A DNA stretch of 64,000 nucleotides. Source: Microscillaceae bacterium (lineage in GTDB: Bacteria > Bacteroidota > Bacteroidia > Cytophagales > Microscillaceae). How positions within the stretch are numbered: the first letter of the stretch is position 1; the number at the start of each line of letters is the position of its first letter. Location: positions 1-64,000 of the forward strand of contig JANWZA010000041.1 of the NCBI GenBank assembly GCA_025054775.1. Direction: 5' to 3'. Below are positions 1 to 9,130 of this stretch, piece by piece. The position numbers and the translations under genes were made by a program. Below the pieces are notes generated by a model, which worked only from the letters and a program-made list of their open reading frames with translations, was not told the DNA's origin and did not search any database.

Positions 1-768
1 TTGCAAGAATGGCAAAAAAACATGCAAGATAGTATTGCATATGCCCTCCAAATACAAACGGCTATGCTACAATTTGATACTAAAAACTTACAATATTTCC
101 ATAGCTATTTTATTCTTTGGCTGCCGCGTGATGTAGTTTCAGGAGATTTTTACTACATACGGCAAATAGAACACCAAATCTTTGTGGCTGCCGTGGATTG
201 CACAGGGCACGGCGTTCCTGGTGCGTTTATGAGTGTGCTAGGAATCAACCTACTTGATGAAATAATTATCAATCAACAGCACTACGAGCCACAAAATATT
301 TTACTTCATTTACACACACGTATTCAAAGAGCTTTACGACAGCAACAAACCAACAACCGCGATGGTATGGATTTAGCCCTTATACGTTTAGATACCCACA
401 CCCACGAAATAACCTATGCGGGAGCAAAAAACCCACTTTTAATTATTCACAATCAAGAAGCTATATATCTTAAACCTGATAGATTTAGTATAGGCGGAGA
501 CTCAATAAAACAAAACCTTGTATTTCAACAACAAACGCTTTCTTTACAAAAAGGCATGCGGCTTTTCCTTTTTTCAGATGGATTGGCAGATCAGTTCGGT
601 GGAGAGGAAAATAAAAAGTTTACATTTGCCAACCTTAAACAACTTCTTTTAACCACTTCAAACTACCCCCTTGAAGAGCAAAAGCAGAAAATTTTGCATT
701 CATTCACCTCATGGAAAGCCGATTACCCTCAAACTGACGATGTCCTGTTAATAGGCCTAGAGGTGTAA
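1..768 (+). CDS. SpoIIE-family (PP2C-type) serine phosphatase, 5' truncated by window edge
   Basis: This is the C-terminal 255 residues of a SpoIIE-type metal-dependent protein phosphatase. The visible part opens with the linker helix DSIAYALQIQTAML that in this family joins a sensor or coiled coil to the catalytic domain. It then carries GDFYY and VDCTGHGVPGAFMS, which hold the metal-binding aspartates, and a late FSDGLADQ motif with another metal ligand. The frame is open at base 1 and no upstream domain can be seen, so the TTG at base 1 is probably not the true start. Family members dephosphorylate anti-sigma-antagonist or SiaC-like proteins in partner-switching pathways. A SiaB-type kinase lies nearby at 2324-2908, which suggests one circuit. 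The phosphatase assignment is firm, the target is inferred. Confidence 0.9.
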   Translation: MQEWQKNMQDSIAYALQIQTAMLQFDTKNLQYFHSYFILWLPRDVVSGDFYYIRQIEHQIFVAAVDCTGHGVPGAFMSVLGINLLDEIIINQQHYEPQNILLHLHTRIQRALRQQQTNNRDGMDLALIRLDTHTHEITYAGAKNPLLIIHNQEAIYLKPDRFSIGGDSIKQNLVFQQQTLSLQKGMRLFLFSDGLADQFGGEENKKFTFANLKQLLLTTSNYPLEEQKQKILHSFTSWKADYPQTDDVLLIGLEV

Positions 769-963
769 CTGCACTATATTCCTTATGGTTTCTTATGCAG
801 ATATAAGAAAGTCCGATACTAGGAATTCTTACTCAATTGTGTTAAATTCAAGTTGTTTGTTATAGGAAAAAAACTTAAAGAGGCTTAGAAAAGAAAAAAA
901 TACTTTTTAATACTTTTAAGGAATGTACCGTAAAGATAGCAAATTTGGCAAGTGGAAATAAAT

Positions 964-1003
964 TAGAAATGCTTATTTGCGTATAGAAATGCTTATTTGC
1001 GTA
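964..1003. repeat. Perfect 2 x 20 bp tandem repeat
   Basis: The unit TAGAAATGCTTATTTGCGTA occurs twice head to tail with no mismatch (964-983, 984-1003). It lies in non-coding sequence between two genes and looks like a recent slippage or duplication event. Confidence 0.9.
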
Positions 1004-1161
1004 GGAAAGCTTCTCTATAAGCATAAATTTACCTACTTATTGGAAGCTTCGTATGCTTAGTTTATTCTTAAGCAAGAACACTCCCCGCTCTTATATTCCC
1101 AAATCACATATAGCCTCCAATTTACGTTAAAATTATTTTGCCTTACCCAGACTTTTTTGTT

Positions 1162-1200
1162 AATACAACCTATAAGGCATTAGGCCCCAAAGGTTGTATT
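1162..1200 (+). terminator. Hairpin between phosphatase gene and pdhA
   Basis: AATACAACCT (1162-1171) pairs perfectly with AGGTTGTATT (1191-1200), followed on the plus strand by a T-rich stretch running into the end of pdhA. On the minus strand, where pdhA is read, no T tract follows. The shape fits a plus-strand terminator better, with a possible additional role for pdhA. Confidence 0.5.
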
Positions 1201-1210
1201 TATTTTTCTT

Positions 1211-2245
1211 TCAATCCGTGATAAAAGGATAATCCGTTTGTGCATATACATGTTTGAAAGCCTCTTCAGGAGCGGGATAAGGTGAATTTTCAGCAAATTC
1301 TACAGCATCATCTATAATCAGTTTAATTTTTTCATCTATGGCTTCTAATTCGGCTTCAGTAGCGAAATTATTCTTTAAGATAGTAGCTTTTACTAGTTCA
1401 ATAGGATCGCGTTGCTTGTATTCTTCTACCTCTTCTTTAGTACGATACTTAGCAGGATCTGACATGGAATGTCCTCTATAACGATAGGTACGAAACTCTA
1501 GCAATGTAGGTCCTTCCCCTTTGCGAGCGCGTTCGGCGGCACGTTCTACGGCAAGATGCACCTCCTCCACTACCATTGCATCTACAGGTTCAGAGGGCAT
1601 ATCATACGAAAGCCCAACCTTGTAGAGTTCGGTTACATTAGAGCTACGATGCACCGCTGTTCCCATAGCATATCCGTTATTTTCAATTACAAAGATGACG
1701 GGCAACTTCCAAAGCATTGCCATGTTAAAAGTTTCATGCAAGGCTCCTTGCCTTACTGCTCCATCCCCCATGTAACAAATACATACATTTTTCGTACCTA
1801 AGTACTGCTCTGCAAAGGCAATTCCTGCTCCAAGAGGGATTTGCCCACCTACAATTCCGTGTCCTCCTAAAAAGTTACGTTCTTTGTCAAAGAGATGCAT
1901 AGACCCTCCTTTCCCTTTGGAACAGCCTGTGGCTTTGGCAAAGAGTTCAGCCATCACCACGCGAGGCGGCGTCCCCAGTGCCAAAGGATGCCCATGGTCG
2001 CGGTAGGCAGTAATCCATTTATCTTCTTTGGTAAGTGCTGTTACTGCACCTGAGGTACAGGCTTCTTGCCCAATGTAGAGGTGGCAAAACCCTCTGATTT
2101 TTTGCCTACCATACAACATAGCGGCACGCTCTTCAAATTTACGTTGCAGCTGCATATTTTCATACCAAAAAAGATAAGTCTCTTTGCTAAATGCTACTAC
2201 TTCGCTTTTTTTAGATTTTTTGCTTTTTTCCTGAATTTCTTGCAT
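1211..2245 (-). CDS. pdhA: Pyruvate dehydrogenase E1 component, alpha subunit
   Basis: The product (344 aa, normal length) is the thiamine-diphosphate-binding alpha subunit of the E1 component. It decarboxylates pyruvate and hands the acetyl group to the lipoyl domain of E2. The family features are an N-terminal RKFEERAAMLY region, SMHLFD, and the ThDP motif MGDGAVRQG ending in ENNGYAMGT. The phosphorylation-loop equivalent reads RYRGHSMSDPAKYR. No E1 beta or E2 gene is in the window, so the complex is encoded in pieces. The lysine/serine-rich N-terminus (residues 6-15) is a lineage-specific extension. The lipA gene at 57.6 kb makes the lipoyl cofactor used by this complex. Confidence 0.95.
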   Translation of the reverse strand: MQEIQEKSKKSKKSEVVAFSKETYLFWYENMQLQRKFEERAAMLYGRQKIRGFCHLYIGQEACTSGAVTALTKEDKWITAYRDHGHPLALGTPPRVVMAELFAKATGCSKGKGGSMHLFDKERNFLGGHGIVGGQIPLGAGIAFAEQYLGTKNVCICYMGDGAVRQGALHETFNMAMLWKLPVIFVIENNGYAMGTAVHRSSNVTELYKVGLSYDMPSEPVDAMVVEEVHLAVERAAERARKGEGPTLLEFRTYRYRGHSMSDPAKYRTKEEVEEYKQRDPIELVKATILKNNFATEAELEAIDEKIKLIIDDAVEFAENSPYPAPEEAFKHVYAQTDYPFITD

Positions 2246-2323
2246 AATACAAAATTAGATACTAGTGGTGTGTATTTGATAAAGCTTTTTTTGATTATTA
2301 AGAGTCATTTCTATTTTTCAAGG

Positions 2324-2908
2324 TTAATTATTTCTTACTCCTACCTCTTCAAAAGTTTTATTGATAACTACTGAAAGAGAGAAGAAAGAAAAATGATCGT
2401 TTATTTTCTTATATTCTACTTTAAGTGGGTTTCCCGAGGTCAGTACTACTTGAATTAGCCCAATCCCTGCCCCCTTACTCCTTTGATTAGTCGGATTGCT
2501 TCGCTGGTCGCGCTTATATTCACGCAACTTGTTACGGTCTGATGCCATTCGGTTAATAATCTCACAACTCTCTATAAGTTCGTCAATGTATTCATTTTCT
2601 ACTAAATTCCCACAAGAGAAAATATAATAGTTTTTATATTCTGTAATGATAATAATTCCTACGCTATCTTTTCTTCCTGCAAACGATATTTTCTCAGCGG
2701 AGTAGTACAAAATATTTTGGGCTAATTCCATGTATATGGAAAACAACTTACGGCTCACTTGCGGATTTGAGGCAAATTTATTACGAATATCGCGACTTAT
2801 CTCAGCTAAAATAATATCCGAAATAGGTCCCTTATACGAAATCAATACATTTTGTTGGTTTGTCAGCACGTAATAATCAAATAGGCTGAAAGGTTTTTCC
2901 TCTTGCAT
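2324..2908 (-). CDS. SiaB-family protein kinase (DUF6272)
   Basis: A 194-residue single-domain protein of the SiaB/DUF6272 type, a GHKL-fold kinase related to anti-sigma factors. MELAQNILYYSAE (about 61-73) is the N-box with the metal-binding Asn, and GAGIGLIQVVL (about 146-156) is the glycine-rich lid motif. In Pseudomonas SiaB phosphorylates the DUF1987 protein SiaC and the PP2C phosphatase SiaA reverses it. Here the phosphatase-like partner lies at 1-768 on the opposite strand, with pdhA between. No SiaC/DUF1987 gene is visible. It lies 78 bp upstream of pdhA on the same strand, and co-transcription is possible. The family call is good; the pairing is inferred. Confidence 0.8.
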   Translation of the reverse strand: MQEEKPFSLFDYYVLTNQQNVLISYKGPISDIILAEISRDIRNKFASNPQVSRKLFSIYMELAQNILYYSAEKISFAGRKDSVGIIIITEYKNYYIFSCGNLVENEYIDELIESCEIINRMASDRNKLREYKRDQRSNPTNQRSKGAGIGLIQVVLTSGNPLKVEYKKINDHFSFFSLSVVINKTFEEVGVRNN

Positions 2909-3131
2909 AACATTCGGTTAGGTTAGAGTTGGAAAGACGTTGAAGCAAGGTTTGTGTATGCAAACTTATTAAAAATAGTTGGATTTTTTGCTTAAAATTA
3001 TATTTTTTTTAAGGAAAGTCCAAAAACTAATTTTCTCTAAAATTTTCCTTGCAATTATTTGCTAATTTTACAGCTCTAAGGGCAAAAAGACGCCTCAAAT
3101 TGTAAGACTCTTAAATTTTATACTACTTATA

Positions 3132-3656
3132 TTGCCACAAAAATTGTTTTCTAACTTGGAAAAGGAACAGATAGAAGCCGAATACATTGCTATGATAAAA
3201 CAGCATCAAGGCATTGTGCATAAAGTCTGCAATATGTATTGCCAAGGAGACAAAGAGGATAAACAAGATTTGTTTCAAGAAATTTTGATACAACTTTGGA
3301 AAGCCTATCCCTCATTTCGGCACGAGTCTAAAATTTCTACTTGGATGTATCGCGTAGCACTCAATACAGCAATTTCTAATATGCGTAAGCAAAAAAATAG
3401 CATCAAAAAAGTAGATATAGCTGCCCCAGCTCTTAAAATATCGGAAGTGGAATATGATTATGAATACGAAGAGAAATTGAAGTTCCTAAACCAAGCTATA
3501 GAACAATTGAATGATATTGAAAAAGCTATTGTAATGCTCTATTTAGAAGAGAAAAGTTATGAGGAGATTAGTGAAATTGTAGGAATTACACCTAATTATG
3601 TAGGTGTAAAAATGAATAGAATTAAAGAAAAACTAAAAAAAATGATAAAAAATTAA
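3132..3656 (+). CDS. ECF-type RNA polymerase sigma factor
   Basis: A 174-residue sigma-70 family factor with only regions 2 and 4. Region 2 is seen in the segment around DLFQEILIQLWKAYPSFR and STWMYRVALNTAIS, region 4 in IEKAIVMLYLEEKSYEEI followed by the helix-turn-helix GITPNYVGVKMNRIKEKL. The chosen start is a TTG at 3132. The first in-frame ATG is codon 21 (3192) and would remove residues that fit the usual ECF N-terminus, so the true start is not certain. The membrane protein that follows 54 bp later is probably co-transcribed and may regulate this factor, as anti-sigma genes commonly sit in that place. Confidence 0.9.
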   Translation: MPQKLFSNLEKEQIEAEYIAMIKQHQGIVHKVCNMYCQGDKEDKQDLFQEILIQLWKAYPSFRHESKISTWMYRVALNTAISNMRKQKNSIKKVDIAAPALKISEVEYDYEYEEKLKFLNQAIEQLNDIEKAIVMLYLEEKSYEEISEIVGITPNYVGVKMNRIKEKLKKMIKN

Positions 3657-3710
3657 CCTTTATCGACTATTAATTAAAAAAAGAAAACATATACAAAACT
3701 ATTGCATTGC

Positions 3711-4328
3711 ATGGAATTAGATGACCTCAAGTCTGTCTGGAAACACTATAACGAGCCACAAATACAACCAAGCTTAGACGAGACTACTATAAAAAAAATT
3801 TTGCAAGGTAAAACTCAAAATATAATAGATAAAATTATACAAAATATTATCTTGGAGACAGCACTTTTAGTACTGCTTTTACTCGGTTCTCTGTTTTTGT
3901 TTACTTTGCCTCTTGACAATATACTTTGGTATGCCAATTTATGCTATTTGGGTTTGTGTGTAGCTTCGTTTGTATTTTATAGTTTATTATATCGGCAAAT
4001 ACAAAAATTTCATTTTAGGGTACAAAATATAAAGACAGAGCTAGAACAACTTTTACTTATTTTGCACAATTACATCAGCCTTTATACCATAGTAGGTGTT
4101 GCTCTGCTACCGCCAAGCGTGTTATTTGGCTTCTTTTACGGCTACTTCAAGCATGGGGGGTATTGGCAAGATTTTTCCCAAAATATTCCAAAAACTTTAC
4201 TTATCGTTGCTCTCCTTTTGGCTTGCATGCTCGTTGGTTTCCTATTTGTTAAGTGGTATGTTAAGCGTTTGTACGGTAGGTATTTGGATACTTTGAGAAC
4301 TTACTTGCAAGAATTGCAGGAAATATAA
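3711..4328 (+). CDS. Four-helix membrane protein downstream of sigma factor, possible regulator
   Basis: I do not recognise a named family. The protein (about 205 aa) begins with a soluble stretch MELDDLKSVWKHY, resembling the short cytoplasmic N-terminus that many Bacteroidota membrane proteins behind ECF sigma genes carry. Four hydrophobic segments follow, near residues 48-66, 72-92, 122-146 and 163-184. ATG 3711 was preferred over a TTG three codons upstream (3702). Its position just behind the sigma factor suggests it could tether or restrain that factor, but no anti-sigma zinc motif is present, so this is inference from context only. Confidence 0.75.
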   Translation: MELDDLKSVWKHYNEPQIQPSLDETTIKKILQGKTQNIIDKIIQNIILETALLVLLLLGSLFLFTLPLDNILWYANLCYLGLCVASFVFYSLLYRQIQKFHFRVQNIKTELEQLLLILHNYISLYTIVGVALLPPSVLFGFFYGYFKHGGYWQDFSQNIPKTLLIVALLLACMLVGFLFVKWYVKRLYGRYLDTLRTYLQELQEI

Positions 4329-4500
4329 AAATTGATTGAAATTATTGAGTCTTTATTTTAAGCTGTAAGAAGTTATTACCCCTAACTAGTACTGAGAACT
4401 TTGCGAGAGTAGTTAATTTAATGCCATTTTTTGCTTAATTTATATACCTAATATTCTAAAATTATTATCAAAAATTGGAACTTAAAAAAAAGAACTTCTT

Positions 4501-5772
4501 ATGCATGAATACTTTTTACATTTTGTTTGGCAATATCAAAAATTTGATACACGCGATTTGTACACTACGGCAATGCAAAAATTACAAATTTTGGAGAAAG
4601 GCTATGCTAATAAACATGCAGGTGCTGATTTTAGCCTTGCCAAAATTTGTTTAGATGGTGTAGAATGGGTAGGAAATGTTGAAATACATCTCAAAACCTC
4701 AGATTGGGAATTGCACGAACATTCAAAAAACGAAAATTACAACAATGTAATTTTACACGTAGTTTGGGAGCATGACAAAGAAATTATACGCCAAGACGGA
4801 ACACCCGTACCTACACTTTGCTTACAAGACAAAATAGATAAAGTTTGGTTAGCACGTTACCAACAGTTTTTAGCCACTCAAACACCTATTATATGCCAAC
4901 CATATTGGGACAGTATGGAAAATCTGCATAAAATTATGCTCTTGGATAAGGCTTTAAGCCAACGATTAGAACAAAAAGCCCAAGCTGTAAGCCAAATTTG
5001 GCACACTACCAACCACGACTGGGAAGAAACTGCTTACCAACTTTTGGCCCAAAACATGGGCTTTAAGAGAAATGCCGAACCTTTTTTAGCACTCGCCCAA
5101 CGAGTGCCCTATAAAATATTAGCAAAACATACTGACCAAGTACTTGCCCTTGAAGCCCTATTATTAGGCACAGCAGGATTATTAGATACTGAAAATACTG
5201 ACGAGTACACACAGAAATTGCAAAAAGAATATCATTTTTTGAGACATAAGTACCAACTTACAGACCGAAAGATGTTAAAGCAGACTTGGCAATGGGCAAA
5301 ACTTCGCCCTGCTAATTTTCCTACCTTACGTATAGCCCAATTTGCCCAAATGATAGCTCAAATCAAAAATTTGTTTTCTTTTTTTACCCAAGCCGATTTG
5401 AAAACTATTTTGCAGACCTTGCAAATTACTCCCTCTCCCTATTGGCATACTCATTACCAAATAGCTAAAAAAACAGACAAAGTGGCTTACAAAGTGGGTA
5501 AAGCTTCAGCAGAAAATATAGTGGTAAATACTATAGTACCTCTTTTGGCTTGCGTAGCAAAAGAAAAACGACAGCAATCTTATCTAAATAAAGCAATAGA
5601 ATACTTGGAAAACCTACCTGCTGAACAGAATCACATTCTTGAAATTTGGCAGAGTTTAGGCATGAAAGTAAAAACCGCTTTTGATAGCCAAGCACTTATA
5701 CAACAATACAATCATATGTGTGTACCTAAACAATGCCTCGCCTGTACGGTAGGAAATATAATTTTAAGGTAA
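4501..5772 (+). CDS. DUF2851 family protein
   Basis: The product (423 aa) matches the DUF2851 family, a group of unknown function largely restricted to Bacteroidota and relatives. Recognisable parts are the N-terminal EYFLHFVWQYQKFD, the central GNVEIHLKTSDWELHEH and VILHVVWEHDK, and the C-terminal CLACTVGN with two cysteines at the end of the protein. There is no signal peptide or membrane segment, so it should be cytoplasmic. The conserved acidic and histidine residues in the N-terminal third could form a nuclease-like metal site, but this is only a guess. It converges with the gene at 5795. Confidence 0.85.
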   Translation: MHEYFLHFVWQYQKFDTRDLYTTAMQKLQILEKGYANKHAGADFSLAKICLDGVEWVGNVEIHLKTSDWELHEHSKNENYNNVILHVVWEHDKEIIRQDGTPVPTLCLQDKIDKVWLARYQQFLATQTPIICQPYWDSMENLHKIMLLDKALSQRLEQKAQAVSQIWHTTNHDWEETAYQLLAQNMGFKRNAEPFLALAQRVPYKILAKHTDQVLALEALLLGTAGLLDTENTDEYTQKLQKEYHFLRHKYQLTDRKMLKQTWQWAKLRPANFPTLRIAQFAQMIAQIKNLFSFFTQADLKTILQTLQITPSPYWHTHYQIAKKTDKVAYKVGKASAENIVVNTIVPLLACVAKEKRQQSYLNKAIEYLENLPAEQNHILEIWQSLGMKVKTAFDSQALIQQYNHMCVPKQCLACTVGNIILR

Positions 5773-5794
5773 AAAAACGTGAATAAAAATAGTT

Positions 5795-6601
5795 CTACTC
5801 TTCTTGTGATTGTGGATTTGCTTTTGCATCTGCCTTAATGTCTGAATTTTGAGAAACAGAAGGTTTAATTTCAGCATCAGTTATGTTAGCATTTCTAAGT
5901 AGCTCATCTTCAGACATTTCAGGTATTTCTTCTAAGGGGAGCTTTAATATTTCTTCAAGTTGTGATAAATTAGTAGTAGAGCTGTTTTCAGTAGTAGTGA
6001 TATTTTTATCATTTTTGTTGCTTTCCAGAGAAATTATTTCTGTTATCTCCTCATCAAAGGAATCTTCTAGGGCTTGCTCAAAAAGGCTCCTTGTAGAGGT
6101 TAGCATTTCTGGTTTAATTATATATTCAGGAACTTCAGGAATAGGAGCGTTAGGGTTGGCTTTCCAAAATTCATATCTATCCTTGATTCTTTGAGCCATC
6201 TTTTCATAATTTTCCCACGTATCCTCCACGTGATAAATTGTAGGTAGATCTTTGGCTAAAACCTCTTCATAGTCTTTTCTGTAAAGGCGGCTTTGATAAT
6301 AGTATTGAGAAAAGGCATTACCTTCGGCATTAAAGAGGTCTGCGCCAAGGTACCCGTCCCAGAGTTCACTCAAAAGTCCTGCACTTATTTCACGTCGCTT
6401 AAAGCGATACACTTGTGCAGCTTCCTCTTCTTCAAAAATTTTCCCATACAAATCATTTTCCAGCATCCAGCCAAAGAACATACCGATATACACATACGCC
6501 TGCTCTATGGGCAAGATACTTGGAAATTGCCCAAGGAAATGGTACTTTGCTCTATCGTAAACTAGTTCGCTTGTATGGTTATTTTCGTTTAACAAACTCA
6601 T
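5795..6601 (-). CDS. Conserved hypothetical protein, DUF7832-like, with acidic tail
   Basis: The N-terminal 160 residues look like a conserved cytoplasmic domain (YDRAKYHFLGQFP, then YVYIGMFFGWML, REISAGLLSELWDGYL and YHVEDTWENYE), which I match from memory to DUF7832-like proteins. The function is unknown. The C-terminal 100 residues are a low-complexity, Glu/Asn/Ser-rich tail with repeated acidic patches and are probably disordered. No signal peptide is seen. Immediately upstream lies a long inverted repeat (6635-6680) that also ends the hisA transcription unit. Confidence 0.65.
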   Translation of the reverse strand: MSLLNENNHTSELVYDRAKYHFLGQFPSILPIEQAYVYIGMFFGWMLENDLYGKIFEEEEAAQVYRFKRREISAGLLSELWDGYLGADLFNAEGNAFSQYYYQSRLYRKDYEEVLAKDLPTIYHVEDTWENYEKMAQRIKDRYEFWKANPNAPIPEVPEYIIKPEMLTSTRSLFEQALEDSFDEEITEIISLESNKNDKNITTTENSSTTNLSQLEEILKLPLEEIPEMSEDELLRNANITDAEIKPSVSQNSDIKADAKANPQSQEE

Positions 6602-6634
6602 AAACTTAAATCTAAACTTAAATGAGCATACGTA

Positions 6635-6680
6635 GCAAATGTAAGTTTTTGATTATTTATGCAAAAATACTTACATTTGC
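6635..6680. repeat. 12-bp perfect inverted repeat between hisA and the DUF7832-like gene
   Basis: GCAAATGTAAGT (6635-6646) pairs with ACTTACATTTGC (6669-6680), with a partial TTTTTG/CAAAAA continuation inside. No T tract follows on either strand, so it is not a classical intrinsic terminator. It may be an operator, a processing site or an mRNA-end stabiliser. Confidence 0.5.
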
Positions 6681-6727
6681 GAGAAAACAAAATATTTTGT
6701 GAAAAAAGTTTTTAGCTATTGATTATT

Positions 6728-7447
6728 TTACATCAAAAAACTTGCTAAATCTTTCAGTTGGATTTTTTTTTCGTAAATTGCTTTACCAATAATTACCCCT
6801 TCTACGCCAAGTTGAGCTAATTTTTCAATTTCTTGTATCGTATTTACACCACCACTGGCAATAAGTTTGAGCATCGGAAATTCTTGAAGGATTTTCTGGT
6901 ATAATTCTTTGGCTGTTCCTTGCAACAAGCCATCTCGGCTAATATCCGTGCAAATAACATACTGAATTCGTTTTTCTACATATTTTTTTAGAAAATCAGT
7001 AAGTAAGATTTCTGTTTGATTTTGCCAACCTGCAATAGCAACGCGCTCCTCACGTACATCTGCTCCTAAAATAATTTTTTCGCTTCCGTATTGGGCTATC
7101 CATTCATAGCAAACGGAAGGATTTTTGACCGCCATGCTACCAACCACAACTTGGTTAGCCCCTGACTGAAATGCAATTTGCAAATCTTGATTCGTACAGA
7201 TACCTCCTCCAAAATCTATTTTTAGATGTGTGTGGGTAGCAATCTTTTCTAAAACTTTCCAGTTTACAACTTTGCCGTTTCTTGCTCCATCTAAATCTAC
7301 CAAATGCAAGTATTGTAATCCATTGTCTTCAAATTGTTTTGCTAATTCTAAGGGTTGATCGCTATAAGTGGTTTTTTCAGTATAAATACCTTGCGTAAGC
7401 CGAACACACTTACCTTCTATTATATCAATGGCAGGAATAATTCGCAT
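6728..7447 (-). CDS. hisA: Phosphoribosylformimino-AICAR ribotide isomerase (HisA)
   Basis: HisA catalyses the Amadori isomerisation of ProFAR to PRFAR, the fourth step of histidine synthesis. The length of 239 aa is standard for this (beta/alpha)8 barrel. The catalytic aspartates are visible as D8 in MRIIPAID and D130 in LGADVR; the phosphate-binding glycines are in FGGG and ASGGVNT. Only 3 bp separate it from the upstream glycosyltransferase gene on the same strand, so the two are probably co-transcribed. No other his genes are in the window, so it is detached from a classical his operon. Confidence 0.95.
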   Translation of the reverse strand: MRIIPAIDIIEGKCVRLTQGIYTEKTTYSDQPLELAKQFEDNGLQYLHLVDLDGARNGKVVNWKVLEKIATHTHLKIDFGGGICTNQDLQIAFQSGANQVVVGSMAVKNPSVCYEWIAQYGSEKIILGADVREERVAIAGWQNQTEILLTDFLKKYVEKRIQYVICTDISRDGLLQGTAKELYQKILQEFPMLKLIASGGVNTIQEIEKLAQLGVEGVIIGKAIYEKKIQLKDLASFLM

Positions 7448-7450
7448 CTT

Positions 7451-8581
7451 TTAAGCATAGGCAATATTTCTCTTCTGAGCAATTTCGGCAATTGTATGTA
7501 AGTACTTCTTTATGACAAACCGTTCATCAAATTCACGTTCTACTTTCTTTCGGCTGGCTTTGCCCATGGCTTGTAGTTTTTCCGAAGGTAACTTATACAT
7601 TTTTTCCATTTGGTGGGCTAAATCATAACTATTTTTAATTTCACAAAGGAAACCATTTACTCCATGGTCAATAGTTTGTTTACAACCTGCTATGTTAGTA
7701 GCAATCAAGGGCTTAGCCATGCTTGCAGCTTCTAACAAGGAGCGAGGTGTACCCTCACGATACGAAGGGAGGACTACGCAATCAGCTTGGGCAATGTATT
7801 GGGTTACGTCATCAGTTGTACCTAAATACTCAATTATTCCATTTTCTACCCATTGTTCTACTATTTTTTGCGAAACACCTAAATTGGCGTCCTCCTCTAC
7901 TGCTCCCAAGATTTGAAAACGCGCTTCTATGCCTTTATTCTTCAAGATATTAGCGGCTTCTACATATTCCATGATACCCTTATCATAAAGCAAGCGGGCT
8001 ATCATTAAAAAGGTAAATTCTTTGTTTTTGGTAGGCTTTTCTTGTGGTTGAAATTTATTCAAATCAATTCCTGAACCAGGAACTAAATCAGTAATCTTAT
8101 AATCAACAAGTCTCTTTTCTACAAAGAGTTTCAGGTCTTCTTCATTTTGGAAAAATACTTTTTCAGGAAACCAAAAAGCTAGTTTGTATAATAATTTTGC
8201 CACTAATGATGTAAGCCCCTTGCGAAGAAAAACCGTTCCTAATCCGCACACATTATTTACTACAGGAATATTAAGCAAGCGTGCTGCAAATGTACCATAA
8301 ATATTGGGCTTAATAGTAAATTGAAGAACAATATCTGGTGAAGTTTCTCTAAAAATCTTAAACAATTGCCACGTGAATTGTAAATCTTTGAATGGATTCG
8401 AACCTTTGTTTTGGAGTTTGACAGGTTTATATTCGCAGCCCATCTCTACTAATTTCTCTGAATACTTGTCATAAGGTGCTATAGCTATGATTTGATGCCC
8501 TTCTTGAAGTAAAGACTGGACTAAACCTTGTCTAAAATTGTAGATATTCCAAGAAGTGTTAAGTACAATCGCTATACGCAT
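7451..8581 (-). CDS. Family 4 (GT-B) glycosyltransferase
   Basis: A 376-residue retaining glycosyltransferase with two Rossmann-like domains. The N-terminal domain starts MRIAIVLNTSWNIYNFR; the C-terminal nucleotide-sugar-binding domain contains FLMIARLLYDKGIMEY and the EX7E motif in YREGTPRSLLEAASMAKP. It resembles GT4 enzymes that add a hexose or N-acetylhexosamine to a lipid-linked acceptor, but the donor and acceptor cannot be read from sequence. There is no signal peptide; it should act at the inner face of the membrane. It probably leads a two-gene unit with hisA. A possible connection to polysaccharide export at 51.6-55.2 kb is speculative. Confidence 0.85.
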   Translation of the reverse strand: MRIAIVLNTSWNIYNFRQGLVQSLLQEGHQIIAIAPYDKYSEKLVEMGCEYKPVKLQNKGSNPFKDLQFTWQLFKIFRETSPDIVLQFTIKPNIYGTFAARLLNIPVVNNVCGLGTVFLRKGLTSLVAKLLYKLAFWFPEKVFFQNEEDLKLFVEKRLVDYKITDLVPGSGIDLNKFQPQEKPTKNKEFTFLMIARLLYDKGIMEYVEAANILKNKGIEARFQILGAVEEDANLGVSQKIVEQWVENGIIEYLGTTDDVTQYIAQADCVVLPSYREGTPRSLLEAASMAKPLIATNIAGCKQTIDHGVNGFLCEIKNSYDLAHQMEKMYKLPSEKLQAMGKASRKKVEREFDERFVIKKYLHTIAEIAQKRNIAYA

Positions 8582-9130
8582 AGAGAAAGTTTAATTAGGG
8601 TTTATCGTTAGTTAGTTATAGTCTTAAATATAGCAGCTAATACAGGTTTTGCCAAACTATAAATACTTCCCAAAAGAACTTACGAAAGTTTTGAGATTTA
8701 GTTTTTCACTAAAAGTAAAATTTTGAGATAAAACTTACAATAGTAAAACCAACGCTATATACGGATAAAGCTAAAACTTGGTTGCTTAGGTTGCGTCAAA
8801 CTTTCATACCGTTTAGTTCAGCAATAGCCTTATGAAAAAATATTTAGCAAGCAAAGACAGAGAAAAAGCAACTTTATTCTGTTTTTTACGTTTTATATAA
8901 GAATATTTTTACTTTTATCTAAGTCTTTATTGCAAAGATTTGATTTTTTTTTTATTTTTCAAAATTTTTTTTACCAAAAAAGGCTATGATTATCTATTAA
9001 GTTGTAACTTTGGAAGCAGAAATGAAAAAAATATAATCAAATCCTTGATTACTCCTATTTTTCAAGTTTTAATTCAAAACTTACGTAAAAATTACTTTAT
9101 TCAATTCATCAACAAAAACTCAAAAATTTT
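8582..9130. other. AT-rich intergenic region
   Basis: About 550 bp without a supported gene. It contains a TAACTTTG box at 9005-9012 matching the Bacteroidota -7 element, placed to drive the TPR gene at 9131, and several short AT-rich repeats around 8690-8760. A 71-codon open frame at 8940-9155 is low-complexity and overlaps the next gene, so it is not called. Confidence 0.5.

Larger units (their letters stand above)
769..1210. other. Intergenic region with a perfect 20-bp tandem duplication
   Basis: No convincing gene is seen here. It holds a perfect direct repeat of 20 bp (964-983 and 984-1003) and a hairpin at 1162-1200. The rest is AT-rich unique sequence. Confidence 0.6.
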
